64,000 nt of DNA from Bartonella krasnovii (GCF_003606345.3 NZ_CP031844.2:2091001-2155000), one strand, 5' to 3'. Positions 52,774 through 62,474 are shown, counted from the first letter of the stretch. Translations and numbers: made by a program. The notes: a model not told the origin generated them from the letters alone.

Positions 52774-53364
52774 ATGTCCTTAAGTGAATGGAGACAAAAA
52801 AGAGATTTATTAACTTCACAAGATCGCCTTTTATGGGCGAAGGTTTGTCGCACAATAACACCGCTTCATGATAAGAGGCTCTCTTCTATATCAGAAAATA
52901 TTGCAAATATTAATGATAAAAAACAGTGCATAACTCAAGCTCCTCTAGGGGGGCAGGAAAATCAACAACGCTCAACAATTATTAAAAAAGAAAAGAGAGC
53001 CGTTACACAAACGCATAAGATTCATTTCTTTGATCATGTTGCACATCGTAAAATTGCCCAAGGTCGTTATCCTCTTGAGGCGCGTCTTGATCTTCACGGT
53101 TATATGCAGGAAGAAGCTTATTTTTTCTTAAAAAAATTTCTACAATCCTCTCAACAGAGTGGATTGCGTTATGTCCTTGTGATTACAGGAAAAGGTCGAT
53201 CTATTGGGAGTGATGGAGCTTTGTATAGATTTGTTCCGTATTGGTTATCAACACCAGCTTTTCGATATTATGTTCATGCGTTTGAGCAAGCAGCGCGTCA
53301 GCATGGTGGTGAAGGTGCGCTTTATGTTTGGTTGCGTCGTTTTGTGTCGAGAAAAGGAATGTGA
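52774..53364 (+). CDS. Smr-domain protein (MutS2-C-terminal-like endonuclease)
   Basis: A 196-residue stand-alone Smr protein. The basic, variable N-terminal half (to residue 95) is followed by the Smr fold: LDLHGYMQEEAYFFLKKFL, YVLVITGKGRSIGSDGALYRFVPYWL and the C-terminal HGGEGALYVWLRR. LDLHG and TGKG are the conserved nucleic-acid-binding and nicking motifs. Stand-alone Smr proteins may nick DNA or RNA; the target is unknown. In other rhizobia a lytic transglycosylase (mltA) usually lies between tim44 and smr; it is absent here. Confidence 0.9.
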   Translation: MSLSEWRQKRDLLTSQDRLLWAKVCRTITPLHDKRLSSISENIANINDKKQCITQAPLGGQENQQRSTIIKKEKRAVTQTHKIHFFDHVAHRKIAQGRYPLEARLDLHGYMQEEAYFFLKKFLQSSQQSGLRYVLVITGKGRSIGSDGALYRFVPYWLSTPAFRYYVHAFEQAARQHGGEGALYVWLRRFVSRKGM

Positions 53365-53519
53365 TACTATTTGTAGTCGTTTCAGGTTCAATATTTATTT
53401 TAAAAGATCGTATATTATAGATCATAGAAGAGGCATGATAACATATTAATTTATAATTTCTGTCTATTGCATAAGAGTTTTGAATACAACATTTTCTTAT
53501 TTTAATTTTTTATAAAGAA

Positions 53520-53960
53520 TTACAAAGACTATTCGTCTTACGTACTACACATTGCATCATACTTTTATTTCTCACGTGTCTTTTTGGTCCATGCTCTTCA
53601 TGAAAAACAAAACGCTTCAACTAGAATATACTTGTATTGCATATTCATGAGCTTATTTTAGAGAAATATCTCTTAATAATTTCAAGCTTATTCTGTAATA
53701 GAGTGCATAAAATAGTGATCTCCATGAAGCGTATAAAATTGATTATATACTTTCATCTTTATGCTTAATAAAAGTGTAAGCTGCACTATCACACATTTTT
53801 CTAGCCCCTAATATTGCAAAACTCTTGGAACTTGAGAGGGGTTATCGGCGGCATGCTTTTTTTTAAAGTGTTTTTACTCTGCATGGGCTCCTTTCGCACG
53901 TGACGTGCAAACCAAGGGTTTTGATTGATTCAATATAAGAGAGATAATATTTGTGGATTT
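53520..53960 (-). pseudogene. integrase 5' fragment (copy G), inverted
   Basis: On the minus strand this begins with the shared upstream block TTGAATCAATCAAAA (15 bases identical to 774-788) and TTTGCACGTCACGTGCG. GCAATATTAGGGGCTAG, ATTAAGCATAAAGATG, TTTTATACGCTTCATGG and AGAGATATTTCTCTAAAAT follow in the same order as in copy A. The frame is destroyed. It covers about the first 100 codons of the integrase and ends near 53520. Confidence 0.7.
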
Positions 53961-53989
53961 CACTCAGGTTGCTAAACAATAAATTATTT

Positions 53990-54200
53990 TTATAAACCGC
54001 GACATTACACTATTAGAATACAAAGAATAAAAACATGATAGATTGAGAAACTGCATTATTCAAAAGATATTGCTATAGACAGTTTTAAAAGCTGTACAAT
54101 TAAATTAATAGAGAATCGTGAAAATAAAAAAGCGTGGATTTATAACATACGGCTGTACAATAGCACTAAAAGATACAATTTCGTTGAATATTTTCATGAA
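53990..54200 (+). pseudogene. integrase middle fragment (copy H)
   Basis: A plus-strand stretch reading KDIAIDSFKSCTIKL then IENRENKKAWIYNI near 54060-54150, which matches the integrase segment DIAxDAFExRKAELKxDGKAGRW. Upstream of it, CATGATAG, AAGATATTGCTAT align with copy F CATGAGAG and AAGATATCGCTAT. It continues where copy G stops but on the opposite strand, 30 bases away. Confidence 0.65.
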
Positions 54201-54310
54201 GAAACGTTCTCATTCATTAAAAAAATCATCAAATTTCTCTCTCTCATAATAGTTCTATCATTGAAATTTATAATCATGAGGCGCAAAATATGAAATTATA
54301 TCGGCAGATA

Positions 54311-54841
54311 TTATACCCTTATTCGCCGTCTTTCAGATATCGGTTGAAATGCTAATTTAGCGTGAAAGGTACAATAGGGACTATTTTCATCAGAATCAGC
54401 ACCACAAAAATGAAAATCAGCTGATAATGGATCGCCAACCGGCCATCTACATGTATTTTCACTCAATTGTAGCAGATTAAGTTGCCGTGATATAGGCACC
54501 ACTACATTAGATTTTGTGGGCATATCAACTTCTTTGACATCTTCTGCTACAAACTCTGTCTTTAAAGTTGTTTCTTCAACGTTGACAGATGATGTGTTTA
54601 TTGGCGATACTGTGGGTGTGTTGCGACGCACACGTGGAGATGATGGGCTGCTTGCGGGAGTTTTTTGCGTACGTGTATTTCCCTGTGCTGTCTTGCCACG
54701 TCCTGGCAACTTCAATCGGTGCACTTTACCGATGACTGCATTTCTGCTGACTCCACCTAATTGAGCGGCAATTTGACTTGCACTTAACCCTTCACTCCAA
54801 AGCTTTTTAAGAAGCTCAACGCGTTCACTTGTCCAACCCAT
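54311..54841 (-). CDS. gcrA: GcrA cell cycle regulator
   Basis: An alphaproteobacterial transcription factor that binds methylated GANTC sites and recruits sigma-70 holoenzyme, controlling replication and division genes. It has 176 residues. The diagnostic N-terminus is MGWTSERVELLKKLWSEGLSASQIAAQLG followed by GVSRNAVIGKVHRLKLPGRGK, the DNA-binding helices. A disordered S/T/P-rich middle precedes the C-terminal sigma-interacting part with NTCRWPVGDP and YCTFHAKLAFQP. It is intact, and adjacency to argD is conserved in rhizobia. Confidence 0.95.
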   Translation of the reverse strand: MGWTSERVELLKKLWSEGLSASQIAAQLGGVSRNAVIGKVHRLKLPGRGKTAQGNTRTQKTPASSPSSPRVRRNTPTVSPINTSSVNVEETTLKTEFVAEDVKEVDMPTKSNVVVPISRQLNLLQLSENTCRWPVGDPLSADFHFCGADSDENSPYCTFHAKLAFQPISERRRIRV

Positions 54842-55324
54842 ATCAGCACTCCATTTAGATTACGTCACTAAGATGCCTCCCCTTTGCATCTTCAAATGTT
54901 TTAATAATGTTCTCAATGCACTAAACGAAAGAATTTTACACTCTAAGTGAGCATAAAAAAATCATTCAACCTGTGGGACTTACAAATCAAAATACATTAT
55001 CTTGCTTAACTATATGTAAGTTACAATATGCACTCACTCTATGACAAGAGTCTTTGCCTCTTAAAGAGTTTATTTAGAATGTTTTCCCCAACTTGCAAAT
55101 CAATCATAGGTTAAGCATCCACTTTATGTTAAAGGCATTTTTCTCAAAATGCTTATTTGTAGAATCTTCATTGACTTTTTTTCAATTGGTGTAATGATCT
55201 ATTCCATAGGTGTGATCATTAATCGAGCGAAATGTTGAAAGCACCGGAATGAAATATATCATGTTGTTTTATTTGTAGTGTCTCTTTTTATATACATTGA
55301 AAAGGTTAAAACATAAAGGGAATT
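54842..55324. other. divergent intergenic region of gcrA and argD
   Basis: No gene is seen. It should hold both promoters. A 7-bp inverted repeat AATGATC/GATCATT (55193-55199 with 55214-55220) lies about 105 bases before argD and is a weak operator candidate. TTGACT at 55171 may be a -35 for argD. Confidence 0.4.
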
Positions 55325-56542
55325 ATGATGGATGCCATCTCTATACAGCCACTTTATGAATGTTTTGCACGACGAAATTTGCATTTTAAACAGGGGCATG
55401 GTGTATGGCTTATTTCCGATAAAGGAGAACATTATCTCGATTTCACATCTGGCATTGCTGTTAATGCATTAGGGTATGCCCATCCTAAATTGGTTAATAC
55501 GCTCAAAAGACAAGCTGAAACACTTTGGCATGTTTCCAATCTTTTTCAGTCTCCTGAACAAACAGCACTTGCCACGCGGCTTTGTGCAAATAGTTTTGCG
55601 GATAAGGTTTTTTTCTGTAATTCAGGCACTGAAGCATTGGAATGCGCTTTTAAAACGGCACGTCATTATCACTATGCTGCTGGTCATCCAGCACGCACTG
55701 AAATAATTACTTTTGAAGGGGCATTCCATGGACGGACGCTTGCATCGCTTGCTGCGACTGGGCATGAAAAATATCTTGAAGGCTTTGGACCTAAAGCCGG
55801 TGGATTTATTCAAGTCCCTTTTTGTGATGAAATTGCTTTGCATAACGCTATTAATAAAAATACCGCCGCTATTCTCATTGAACCCATTCAAGGAGAAGGA
55901 GGAATACGAACGGTTTCCTATGAATATTTAAGATTTTTGCGTAAAATATGCGATGATAATGGTCTATTGTTGATTTTTGATGAAGTCCAAACGGGTATGG
56001 GACGAACCGGAAAGCTTTTTGCTTATGAATGGAGTGATGTTACACCTGATATTCTTACTCTCGCAAAAGGATTAGGAGGTGGCTTTCCCTTAGGTGCTTG
56101 CCTTGCAACGGATAAAGCTGCAAAAAGTATGACGCCTGGAACCCATGGTTCAACCTTTGGAGGAAATCTTCTTGGGATGGCTGTAGGAAATAGTGTTCTT
56201 GATATTCTATTAGAGTCAAGTTTTCTGAACCATGTTCAGCGTATGGGGGATAAACTAAAAAGTGGACTTTTGCACATTCTCAATATCTATCCTGATATTA
56301 TCTGCGCAGTTCATGGGATGGGCCTTATGGTGGGCATTAAATGTGTTGTACCTTCAAATCTTGTCGTTAATGTTTTGGAAAATGAATATCTCTTAAGTGT
56401 TGCTGCCAACAATGATGTTGTACGCTTATTGCCTCCTCTTATCATCAAGGAAGAAGAAATAGATGAAAGCTTGAATCGTATTGAAAAAGCAATTTCTTAT
56501 CTTTCGAAAATCAATAAAGAAGGACAAGTATTATACACATGA
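55325..56542 (+). CDS. argD: acetylornithine aminotransferase
   Basis: A PLP enzyme converting N-acetylglutamate semialdehyde to N-acetylornithine, and often also acting in lysine synthesis. It has 405 residues. Landmarks are [68 protein letters not shown] and the PLP lysine in [15 protein letters not shown] near residue 250. Two adjacent ATG codons (55325, 55328) follow AAGGGAA; the second has better spacing. Its stop overlaps the argF ATG by 4 bases. Confidence 0.96.
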   Translation: MMDAISIQPLYECFARRNLHFKQGHGVWLISDKGEHYLDFTSGIAVNALGYAHPKLVNTLKRQAETLWHVSNLFQSPEQTALATRLCANSFADKVFFCNSGTEALECAFKTARHYHYAAGHPARTEIITFEGAFHGRTLASLAATGHEKYLEGFGPKAGGFIQVPFCDEIALHNAINKNTAAILIEPIQGEGGIRTVSYEYLRFLRKICDDNGLLLIFDEVQTGMGRTGKLFAYEWSDVTPDILTLAKGLGGGFPLGACLATDKAAKSMTPGTHGSTFGGNLLGMAVGNSVLDILLESSFLNHVQRMGDKLKSGLLHILNIYPDIICAVHGMGLMVGIKCVVPSNLVVNVLENEYLLSVAANNDVVRLLPPLIIKEEEIDESLNRIEKAISYLSKINKEGQVLYT

Positions 56543-57471
56543 CAAATGCTCTTCGTCATTTCACGGACTTATCAATTTTAACGCCAGCGATGGCACGCGC
56601 TCTGATTGATTATGCAAAAATACTTAAAGCATCTTTTAAGGAAGGGAAAAGTCTAAAACCTTTTATAGGAAAAACACTTGCGATGATTTTTGAAAAACCA
56701 TCCACAAGAACCCGTATTTCATTCGATATCAGTATGCGCCAACTTGGGGGAGACACAATCATGCTCACGGGGTCAGAGATGCAGCTTGGTTATAGTGAAA
56801 CCATAGCTGATACGGCGCGCGTTTTATCCCGTTTTGTAGATATCGTGATATTGAGAACAACAAAACATCAACGTATGCTTGAATTGGCACAATATGCACA
56901 AATTCCTGTCATTAATGCCCTTACAGATGATACACATCCTTGCCAAATTCTAGCAGATATCCTAACCTATGAGGAACATAGAGGGCCAATTACTGGAAAA
57001 GTATTTGCATGGGTGGGGGACGGTAATAATGTACTCCATTCCTTAATTGAGGCTGCAGCTCTTTTTGGTTTTCATTTGCGTATTGCTACTCCAAAGGGCA
57101 GTGAGCCACAAGAGCAATTCATACATTGGGCACGTGAGTGGGGTGCACATCTTACGCTAACGCATAATCCTCAAAAAGCAGCTCAAGATGCTGATTGTAT
57201 TATGACTGATACATGGGTTTCCATGGGGCAAGAGTTTCGTGCTCGCAGTCATTCCATTTTTCAGCCTTATCAAGTCAATGAAGCTCTCATGAAATTAGCA
57301 AAACCTGATGCTCTTTTTATGCATTGCCTTCCAGCTCATCGTGGTGAAGAGGTTGTTGATACTGTGATTGATGGACCGCACTCAGTTGTTTTCGATGAAG
57401 CTGAAAATCGTCTTCACGTTCAAAAAGCAATTCTTTCTTGGTGTTTACAAGATGCATTTTTCTCTTCATAA
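56539..57471 (+). CDS. argF: ornithine carbamoyltransferase
   Basis: Joins ornithine and carbamoyl phosphate to make citrulline. It has 310 residues. The carbamoyl-phosphate motif [13 protein letters not shown] lies near residue 52, then [38 protein letters not shown] and the ornithine-binding [12 protein letters not shown] near 270. It is coupled to argD by ATGA overlap and followed 39 bases on by hslO. Confidence 0.97.
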   Translation: MTNALRHFTDLSILTPAMARALIDYAKILKASFKEGKSLKPFIGKTLAMIFEKPSTRTRISFDISMRQLGGDTIMLTGSEMQLGYSETIADTARVLSRFVDIVILRTTKHQRMLELAQYAQIPVINALTDDTHPCQILADILTYEEHRGPITGKVFAWVGDGNNVLHSLIEAAALFGFHLRIATPKGSEPQEQFIHWAREWGAHLTLTHNPQKAAQDADCIMTDTWVSMGQEFRARSHSIFQPYQVNEALMKLAKPDALFMHCLPAHRGEEVVDTVIDGPHSVVFDEAENRLHVQKAILSWCLQDAFFSS

Positions 57472-57510
57472 GAGCTTCTCTACAACAAGTTATAATAAAA
57501 GGTAAAGCCC

Positions 57511-58512
57511 ATGAGTGAACAAGCTAAAGATGATGCCTCTCTTAACGACATCTCTTTGCATGAAGAGGATGCTGTTATTCCCTTTCAAGTCGAAGAACTT
57601 GATATCCGTGGACGTGTTGTACAACTTGGGAAAACTTTAGATTCTATTCTTAACAGACATCAATACCCTGAACCGGTTTCTTATCTTTTGGCCGAAGCTT
57701 TGCTTTTAACTGTTCTACTTGGAACTTCTCTAAAGCTTACAGGAAAATTTATTTTACAAACCCATTCCGATGGACCGGTTAATATGCTGGTGTGCGATTT
57801 TTCTCCTCCTTCCAGTTTACGGGGCTACGCTCGCTTTGATAAAGAACAGCTTAAACAAGCCATAGATAATGATCAAATCTCTTCAAAAAACCTTTTAGGA
57901 AAGGGCACTTTAGCTTTTACGATTGATCAAGGTCCTAACATGCAACCCTATCAAGGAATAGTTGCATTAGATGGATCAAATTTACAAGAAGCTGCTCGTA
58001 CTTATTTTGATCAATCAGAGCAAATTTCTACGGATATCCGTTTGGCTGTTGCTATATTAATCAATCGTGACAACCAAGGAAAACCTCAGAAAAGCTGGCG
58101 AGCTGGAGGTATTTTGACTCAATTTTTGCCCCAAGCATCGTCCCATCATCAAATAGATAACCTTCATCAAAAGCGAGAAGAAACAAAAGATCAAACCCAA
58201 TTAGATAACCAATGGCAAGAAGCAAAAATACTCATGGCAACGATTGAAAGTTCAGAATTAACAGATCCGCAAGTCGGGAGTAAACGGCTCTTATACCGTC
58301 TTTTTCATGAACAAGGTGTGAGAGTTTTTAATCCGTTTTCTCTTGTCGACCAATGTTCTTGCTCGCGTGAAAAAATTAAAGGAATGCTGGAAAGCTTTCC
58401 CAGTGATGAACGAAATGAAATGGTTAAAAATAAATATATTTCAGTTACATGCGAATTTTGTTCAAAAATGTATCGTTTTACACTACAAGAATTTTTGGAC
58501 GAAAAAATATAA
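57511..58512 (+). CDS. hslO: redox-regulated chaperone Hsp33
   Basis: A holdase switched on by oxidative stress and unfolding. It has 333 residues. The N-terminal Hsp33 core (RVVQLGKTLDSILNRHQYPEPVSYLLAEALLLTVLLG) is followed by the C-terminal zinc switch with CSC (QCSCSRE) and CEFC, exactly the C-x-C and C-x2-C cysteines. argD-argF-hslO is a conserved rhizobial operon. It is intact. Confidence 0.95.
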   Translation: MSEQAKDDASLNDISLHEEDAVIPFQVEELDIRGRVVQLGKTLDSILNRHQYPEPVSYLLAEALLLTVLLGTSLKLTGKFILQTHSDGPVNMLVCDFSPPSSLRGYARFDKEQLKQAIDNDQISSKNLLGKGTLAFTIDQGPNMQPYQGIVALDGSNLQEAARTYFDQSEQISTDIRLAVAILINRDNQGKPQKSWRAGGILTQFLPQASSHHQIDNLHQKREETKDQTQLDNQWQEAKILMATIESSELTDPQVGSKRLLYRLFHEQGVRVFNPFSLVDQCSCSREKIKGMLESFPSDERNEMVKNKYISVTCEFCSKMYRFTLQEFLDEKI

Positions 58513-59434
58513 TTAACTTCATAAAAAATGATTGCAACAAAAACCCATTTTATTTGCGCTATAAAAACCTAAAGCATAAGCTCATATGAATCTCTTGAAT
58601 ATTTTTTCCTTAGCATTTTTTGATGTATGCCAATGATCTTTCTGTTGAAATTATTATTCACTGGATATGCTTTTTAAAAAAGAGCACCCTGTAAAAGATA
58701 TTTTCTCCTCTGGGAAGGGCTTATTTTTTATTTTTTCAACTTAAAGTTACATTTCAAAAGTTTGTTTCTTACCATGAATTTTTTTATAAGATTCATGAAT
58801 AACTTTATTTTTATCGATAACTTATCTTTTCTGTTCAATAAGACTTTTTGACTATAGTTATATTTTCTGACTTAGATTTATCTTATTAAGAGTCAAAAAA
58901 GGGCATTAGTTATGACCATAATAGAAATTATCGAGAAAATAAGAATATATAAAAAAAGACTCAATATGGACCTTATGAAAATTCTTACAAAAAAAGAGTG
59001 TAAAGGGAATAAATATATAATGATCCTGCGAGGGAACAGGTTTATTATTTTTAAAGATGAGAATAGTGATGAAAAGCACTCAAAAATTTTGTCATATTTG
59101 AGGTGTTTTCTCTACAGATATTTTTTATACATGTTTTTGAATCAACAATAATAATCCTGTTACAAAATTTCCTAAGAAGGATAAGACCTCGTATAAATAA
59201 AAAGGGCTCTATAAATAAAATGACGTGTATAGCACGATAGAACTTTGTCTTTTTTATTCTTGTATTTTTCAACTTAAAAAGCTGTTCATTATACTTATAT
59301 TAAAAATGCACAAAAAGGTATTTTAAACCTTTTCTGAGCTGTTTTCTTGATTCAGAATGAAAGGATTTGAAAAAAATCTCATAGTATTTTGTGTTTTTGT
59401 TTAATAGAGAAAAATGGTAAATTATATTTATAGA
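58513..59434. other. gene-poor region downstream of hslO
   Basis: An open frame of 79 codons at 58912-59151 (+) starts with MTIIEIIEKIRIYKKRLNMD and contains a C-terminal hydrophobic stretch. It has no good ribosome site and no recognisable family, so it may be chance or a remnant. A 7-bp hairpin CATGAAT/ATTCATG lies near 58780-58800. Nothing else is supported. Confidence 0.35.
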
Positions 59435-60043
59435 TCAATATGTTGATACTTTATTTTCTTCTATTACGATTGCTTGTTCAATTTTGGGAAGAATTTTTTT
59501 TTGATAAATTTTCCATGTTAGAGGACCAACATGTTTAGCGATAATAACGCTCTCTTTATTCAAAAGAAAGGTTTCTGGTGGTCCATATACCCCCCAGTCA
59601 ATAGCTGTATATCCTGAAGCATCAAAGCCAATCAATTTGAAAGGATTACCAAAACGATTTAAAAAGCGCAGTGCGTTTGCTTTGTTATCCTTATAATTAA
59701 TACCAATCAGATCAAAACGTTTATCTTGTGAAATTTTCATAAGAAGAGGATGTTCTTCGCGACAGGGTAAACACCAAGACCCCCAAAAATTGATCAATGT
59801 GACACGTCCTTTAAACTGTTTTGAATGAAGATAATTTTCCTGATTAAGAAGAGGGAGGTGTATCTCGGGGGCTGGTTTTCCAGCCAATGTATTTGGGAGA
59901 AGAGAAGGGTCTTGCGGGTATTTTTTATGCATAAAGTTGAAAAAAAACACCATGAGAAGAAGAAAAAGCACAAATGGTCCAAAAAGAATAAAGAAAATAG
60001 GCAAAGATATATTTTTTTTAAGTTTTGGAGGGATGTTCTTCAT
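59435..60043 (-). CDS. ccmG: thiol:disulfide interchange protein CcmG (DsbE)
   Basis: A periplasmic membrane-anchored thioredoxin that reduces apocytochrome c for heme attachment. It has 202 residues. An N-terminal anchor (about 15-38) precedes the thioredoxin-like domain with NFWGSWCLPCREEHPLL (CxxC), the GINYKDNKANALRFL insert and YGPPETFLLNKESVI (cis-Pro region). It overlaps ccmD by 26 bases. It is the last gene of the ccm operon and ends next to an AT-rich gene-poor region. Confidence 0.93.
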   Translation of the reverse strand: MKNIPPKLKKNISLPIFFILFGPFVLFLLLMVFFFNFMHKKYPQDPSLLPNTLAGKPAPEIHLPLLNQENYLHSKQFKGRVTLINFWGSWCLPCREEHPLLMKISQDKRFDLIGINYKDNKANALRFLNRFGNPFKLIGFDASGYTAIDWGVYGPPETFLLNKESVIIAKHVGPLTWKIYQKKILPKIEQAIVIEENKVSTY

Positions 60044-60269
60044 TATATTTTTCTTTTTGTGACTGTTCTTTTTTGTTTAGCTGCTGGAGAGTATTTTTTT
60101 GGTAGATGCTCTTGCAAAGAATATAGCCAATAAGACAGAGGAGGGATATTGCAGAAAGCGTATAGCTTAAAACAACAATTTGCTTGTGTTTAAGGGTACC
60201 AAGGAAAAAATCGATTTGCAAAGACAGGTTTCCTAAAAGTCCGCTGTGGATGCCATTTAGGTCAAGCAT
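60018..60269 (-). CDS. ccmD: heme exporter CcmD-like small membrane protein
   Basis: An 83-residue protein with a single membrane helix (KHKQIVVLSYTLSAISLLCLIGYILCKSIY) and a charged C-terminal tail, placed exactly where ccmD belongs. CcmD is a small helper that releases holo-CcmE from CcmABC. The family is poorly conserved and usually 45-65 residues, so this one is long; the first 25 residues might not be translated. Its ATG lies inside the ccmC end (13-base overlap) and its end overlaps ccmG. Confidence 0.7.
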   Translation of the reverse strand: MLDLNGIHSGLLGNLSLQIDFFLGTLKHKQIVVLSYTLSAISLLCLIGYILCKSIYQKNTLQQLNKKEQSQKEKYNEEHPSKT

Positions 60270-61045
60270 GATGAAGAGTCCTGTTGTTGTGCACGACGGG
60301 ATTTTTTAATTTGAAGTATTTTGATATAACGGCTGTTGATTTCATTTCGCATAGCCATTAAATAGAGCGCAATAAACATAAAGACGAAACAAAATAACAT
60401 AGTTATAAGAGGCCATAACATAGCATTGTCGATTGTTGGTCCTCCAGCACGTAATAAGGAGGCTGGTTGATGCAATGTATTCCACCAATTAACGGAAAAT
60501 TTAATAATAGGGATATTAACAAAGCCAACAAGGGTAAGAATTGAAGTCGCGCGAGCCGCTTTTACTTGATTGTCAAAAGCACGTCCAAGCAAGATAATGG
60601 CAAGGTAGATAAAAAGCAAAATTAAAACCGATGTTAACCGTGCATCCCATACCCACCATGTTCCCCATGTCGGGCGCCCCCAAAGCGCTCCCGTCATGAG
60701 GGCCAAGGCAGTAAAAATCGCTCCAATGGGCGCCCCACATTTGAGAGCCACATCAGCAAGATGATATTTCCAAATCAAATTTCCTAATGCTGCTGCACTC
60801 ATCGTTATATAACAGAATGTAGACAACCACGCAAAAGGGACATGAAGGTACATAATCTTAACAGTCATGCCCTGTTGATAGTCATCTGGTGAATACACCA
60901 CGAAAATAAGCCCTAAGATTAGAAGACATAAAGTTATGCTGGCGAGCCATGGTAAAATGATTTTGCTTATTTTCATAAAACGAGCAAAACTTATAGGGAG
61001 TGACCTCATTTTATATGTGGGCGATAGTTCAGTCATGAAATTCAT
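60257..61045 (-). CDS. ccmC: heme exporter protein CcmC
   Basis: A six-helix membrane protein carrying the WWD heme-handling loop: GALWGRPTWGTWWVWDARLTS near residue 120, flanked by conserved histidines (LHVPFAW near 60 and the HQPAS segment near 195). It helps transfer heme to CcmE. The start is uncertain: ATG 61045 is used here (262 residues); ATG 61036 and a TTG at 61072 are alternatives with equally poor ribosome sites. The C-terminal tail is polar and overlaps the start of ccmD. Confidence 0.9.
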   Translation of the reverse strand: MNFMTELSPTYKMRSLPISFARFMKISKIILPWLASITLCLLILGLIFVVYSPDDYQQGMTVKIMYLHVPFAWLSTFCYITMSAAALGNLIWKYHLADVALKCGAPIGAIFTALALMTGALWGRPTWGTWWVWDARLTSVLILLFIYLAIILLGRAFDNQVKAARATSILTLVGFVNIPIIKFSVNWWNTLHQPASLLRAGGPTIDNAMLWPLITMLFCFVFMFIALYLMAMRNEINSRYIKILQIKKSRRAQQQDSSSCLT

Positions 61046-61082
61046 AATAAGGAGATTTTTTCTATGCGGCAATCATCTTTTA

Positions 61083-61748
61083 TTATTCTGATAAAAACTT
61101 GAGCGTTAGAGCGGCAACAAAAGAGCTAAAGAGACTCAAAAAAAGTGAAAAAGCGCTAAGAAGAGCCAAGGAAGTAAGAAAAGAGGCATTTGGATTTGTT
61201 GGCGCTGTCGCCGCTGAAACGCCAAAAATCATAATTGGAATGATCCACGGCAAGATAATGATGAAAATAAGAAGCGTGCTATGTAACAATGAGCTTGCAA
61301 GTGCCGCTCCTATGGCGCCAATAAAAATAATAGCTGGTGTTCCGCATAAAAGGGTAAGTATTGTTGTAAAAGTTATCGTGATATCTAAGTGGAGCATGAG
61401 GGCTAAAATAGGCGTGGTAAAAATGAGAGGAAGCATCGTTCCTGCCCAATGGGCGATGCATTTGGTAAAAACGATCAGCATAAAACTTTGTCTTTGTCCT
61501 GAAAGGATAAACTGGTCGAGATTGCCATCATCGCGATCGATTTGAAAAAGTTTGTTCAGATTAAGAAGTCCTGCGAGAAGGGCTCCAAACCACAATATCC
61601 CTGGACCTATTTGTGCAAGAATTTTTGGATCTGGTCCAATGGTAAAGGGGGTTATCATCACAACAGCGATGAAAAATAATAATCCTGTTAGCGAAGAGGT
61701 TTGTGGCGCTAAGAGTAGTTTAAGATCACGCCAGAACAGTGCTTTCAT
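61083..61748 (-). CDS. ccmB: heme exporter protein CcmB
   Basis: The membrane subunit of the CcmAB ABC complex that powers holo-CcmE release. It has 221 residues and six membrane segments, opening MKALFWRDLKLLLAPQTSSLTGLLFFIAVVM, with the conserved ILWFGALLAGLLNLNKLFQIDRDDGNLDQF region near residue 50 that contacts the ATPase. It follows ccmA by 11 bases. It is intact. Confidence 0.93.
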   Translation of the reverse strand: MKALFWRDLKLLLAPQTSSLTGLLFFIAVVMITPFTIGPDPKILAQIGPGILWFGALLAGLLNLNKLFQIDRDDGNLDQFILSGQRQSFMLIVFTKCIAHWAGTMLPLIFTTPILALMLHLDITITFTTILTLLCGTPAIIFIGAIGAALASSLLHSTLLIFIIILPWIIPIMIFGVSAATAPTNPNASFLTSLALLSAFSLFLSLFSSFVAALTLKFLSE

Positions 61749-61759
61749 ATTCTGCTCTC

Positions 61760-62371
61760 CTAGAGAGGTAAAAATTTTTCCAGAGCGATTGTATGGTTTT
61801 CTGGAATACCTAAGGAATTATGGGTGGCGGCGATAATCACCCCCCCTTGATTGAGATGACGCTGAAAAATACGAGCAAGGCGTTTTTGAGCATAGCTATC
61901 AAGTCCTGATATTGGTTCATCTAAAACCCAAATAGGACGATAGGAAAGCAAAAGACGAGCAAGAGCGACACGCCTTTGTTGCCCAGTTGATAGAGTGTTA
62001 AAGGGTAAATATTCAAGATCAGCAAGGCCAATATCGGTAAGGGCTTCATAGGGGGAGTAGTAGGGCTGCCCATAAAACTCTGCCCAAAATTGCAAATTAT
62101 CAATGACAGATAAGAGGGGTTTCATAGCATTTTGAGGCCCGAGATAATGACACGCAGTTGTAATGGGGTATCTTTGTTCATCATCTTTAAGTATGATATG
62201 ACCTTCAGCAGCTTCAATAAGACCAACAATGATTCGGAGTAATGTAGATTTTCCGATGCCATTTGGTCCGGTGATTGTCATCAGTTGCTGTGGAAATAAA
62301 CAAAAAGAAAGATCTTTGAATAGAATTTCTCCGTTTCTGTAAGCTGCTAAATCTTTGCCTGATAACACCAT
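61760..62371 (-). CDS. ccmA: heme exporter ATPase CcmA
   Basis: The ATP-hydrolysing subunit of the cytochrome c maturation ABC complex. It has 203 residues. Walker A is TGPNGIGKSTLLRIIVG near residue 35, the signature LSTGQQRRVALARLLLS near 127, and Walker B IWVLDEPISGLD near 148, then the H-loop ATHNS. The signature LSTGQ variant is normal for CcmA. First gene of ccmABCDG; the divergent acnA lies 295 bases away with palindromes between. Confidence 0.94.
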   Translation of the reverse strand: MVLSGKDLAAYRNGEILFKDLSFCLFPQQLMTITGPNGIGKSTLLRIIVGLIEAAEGHIILKDDEQRYPITTACHYLGPQNAMKPLLSVIDNLQFWAEFYGQPYYSPYEALTDIGLADLEYLPFNTLSTGQQRRVALARLLLSYRPIWVLDEPISGLDSYAQKRLARIFQRHLNQGGVIIAATHNSLGIPENHTIALEKFLPL

Positions 62372-62413
62372 GTGATTGCCTATTTTTATATTTCCCTATT
62401 CTTTATTGCATTA

Positions 62414-62474
62414 TTGCATAAAAAACACGTTTTTTTATGCAATTGTCCCTAGAATAGTTCTAGAAATAGTTCTA
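62414..62474. promoter_or_regulatory. palindromes in the ccmA-acnA divergent region
   Basis: TTGCATAAAAAA (62414-62425) and TTTTTTATGCAA (62431-62442) form a perfect 12-bp inverted repeat with a 5-base spacer. Directly after it lie two overlapping palindromes, CTAGAA-TAG-TTCTAG (62449-62463) and TAGAA-ATAG-TTCTA (62461-62474). No genes converge here, so a terminator is not needed; a regulator site for ccm and/or acnA is a reasonable guess. The other 200 bases before acnA hold no gene. Confidence 0.5.

Noticed and set aside
58912..59151. 79-codon open frame in the hslO-ccmG spacer
   Set aside because: No family, weak ribosome site, very AT-rich composition with Lys/Ile bias; could be chance. 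Mentioned in the region entry only.
62456..62474. Possible LexA (SOS) box GTTC-N-GTTC
   Set aside because: The two GTTC words are separated by eight bases, not the seven required of the alphaproteobacterial SOS box, and neither flanking gene belongs to the SOS response.
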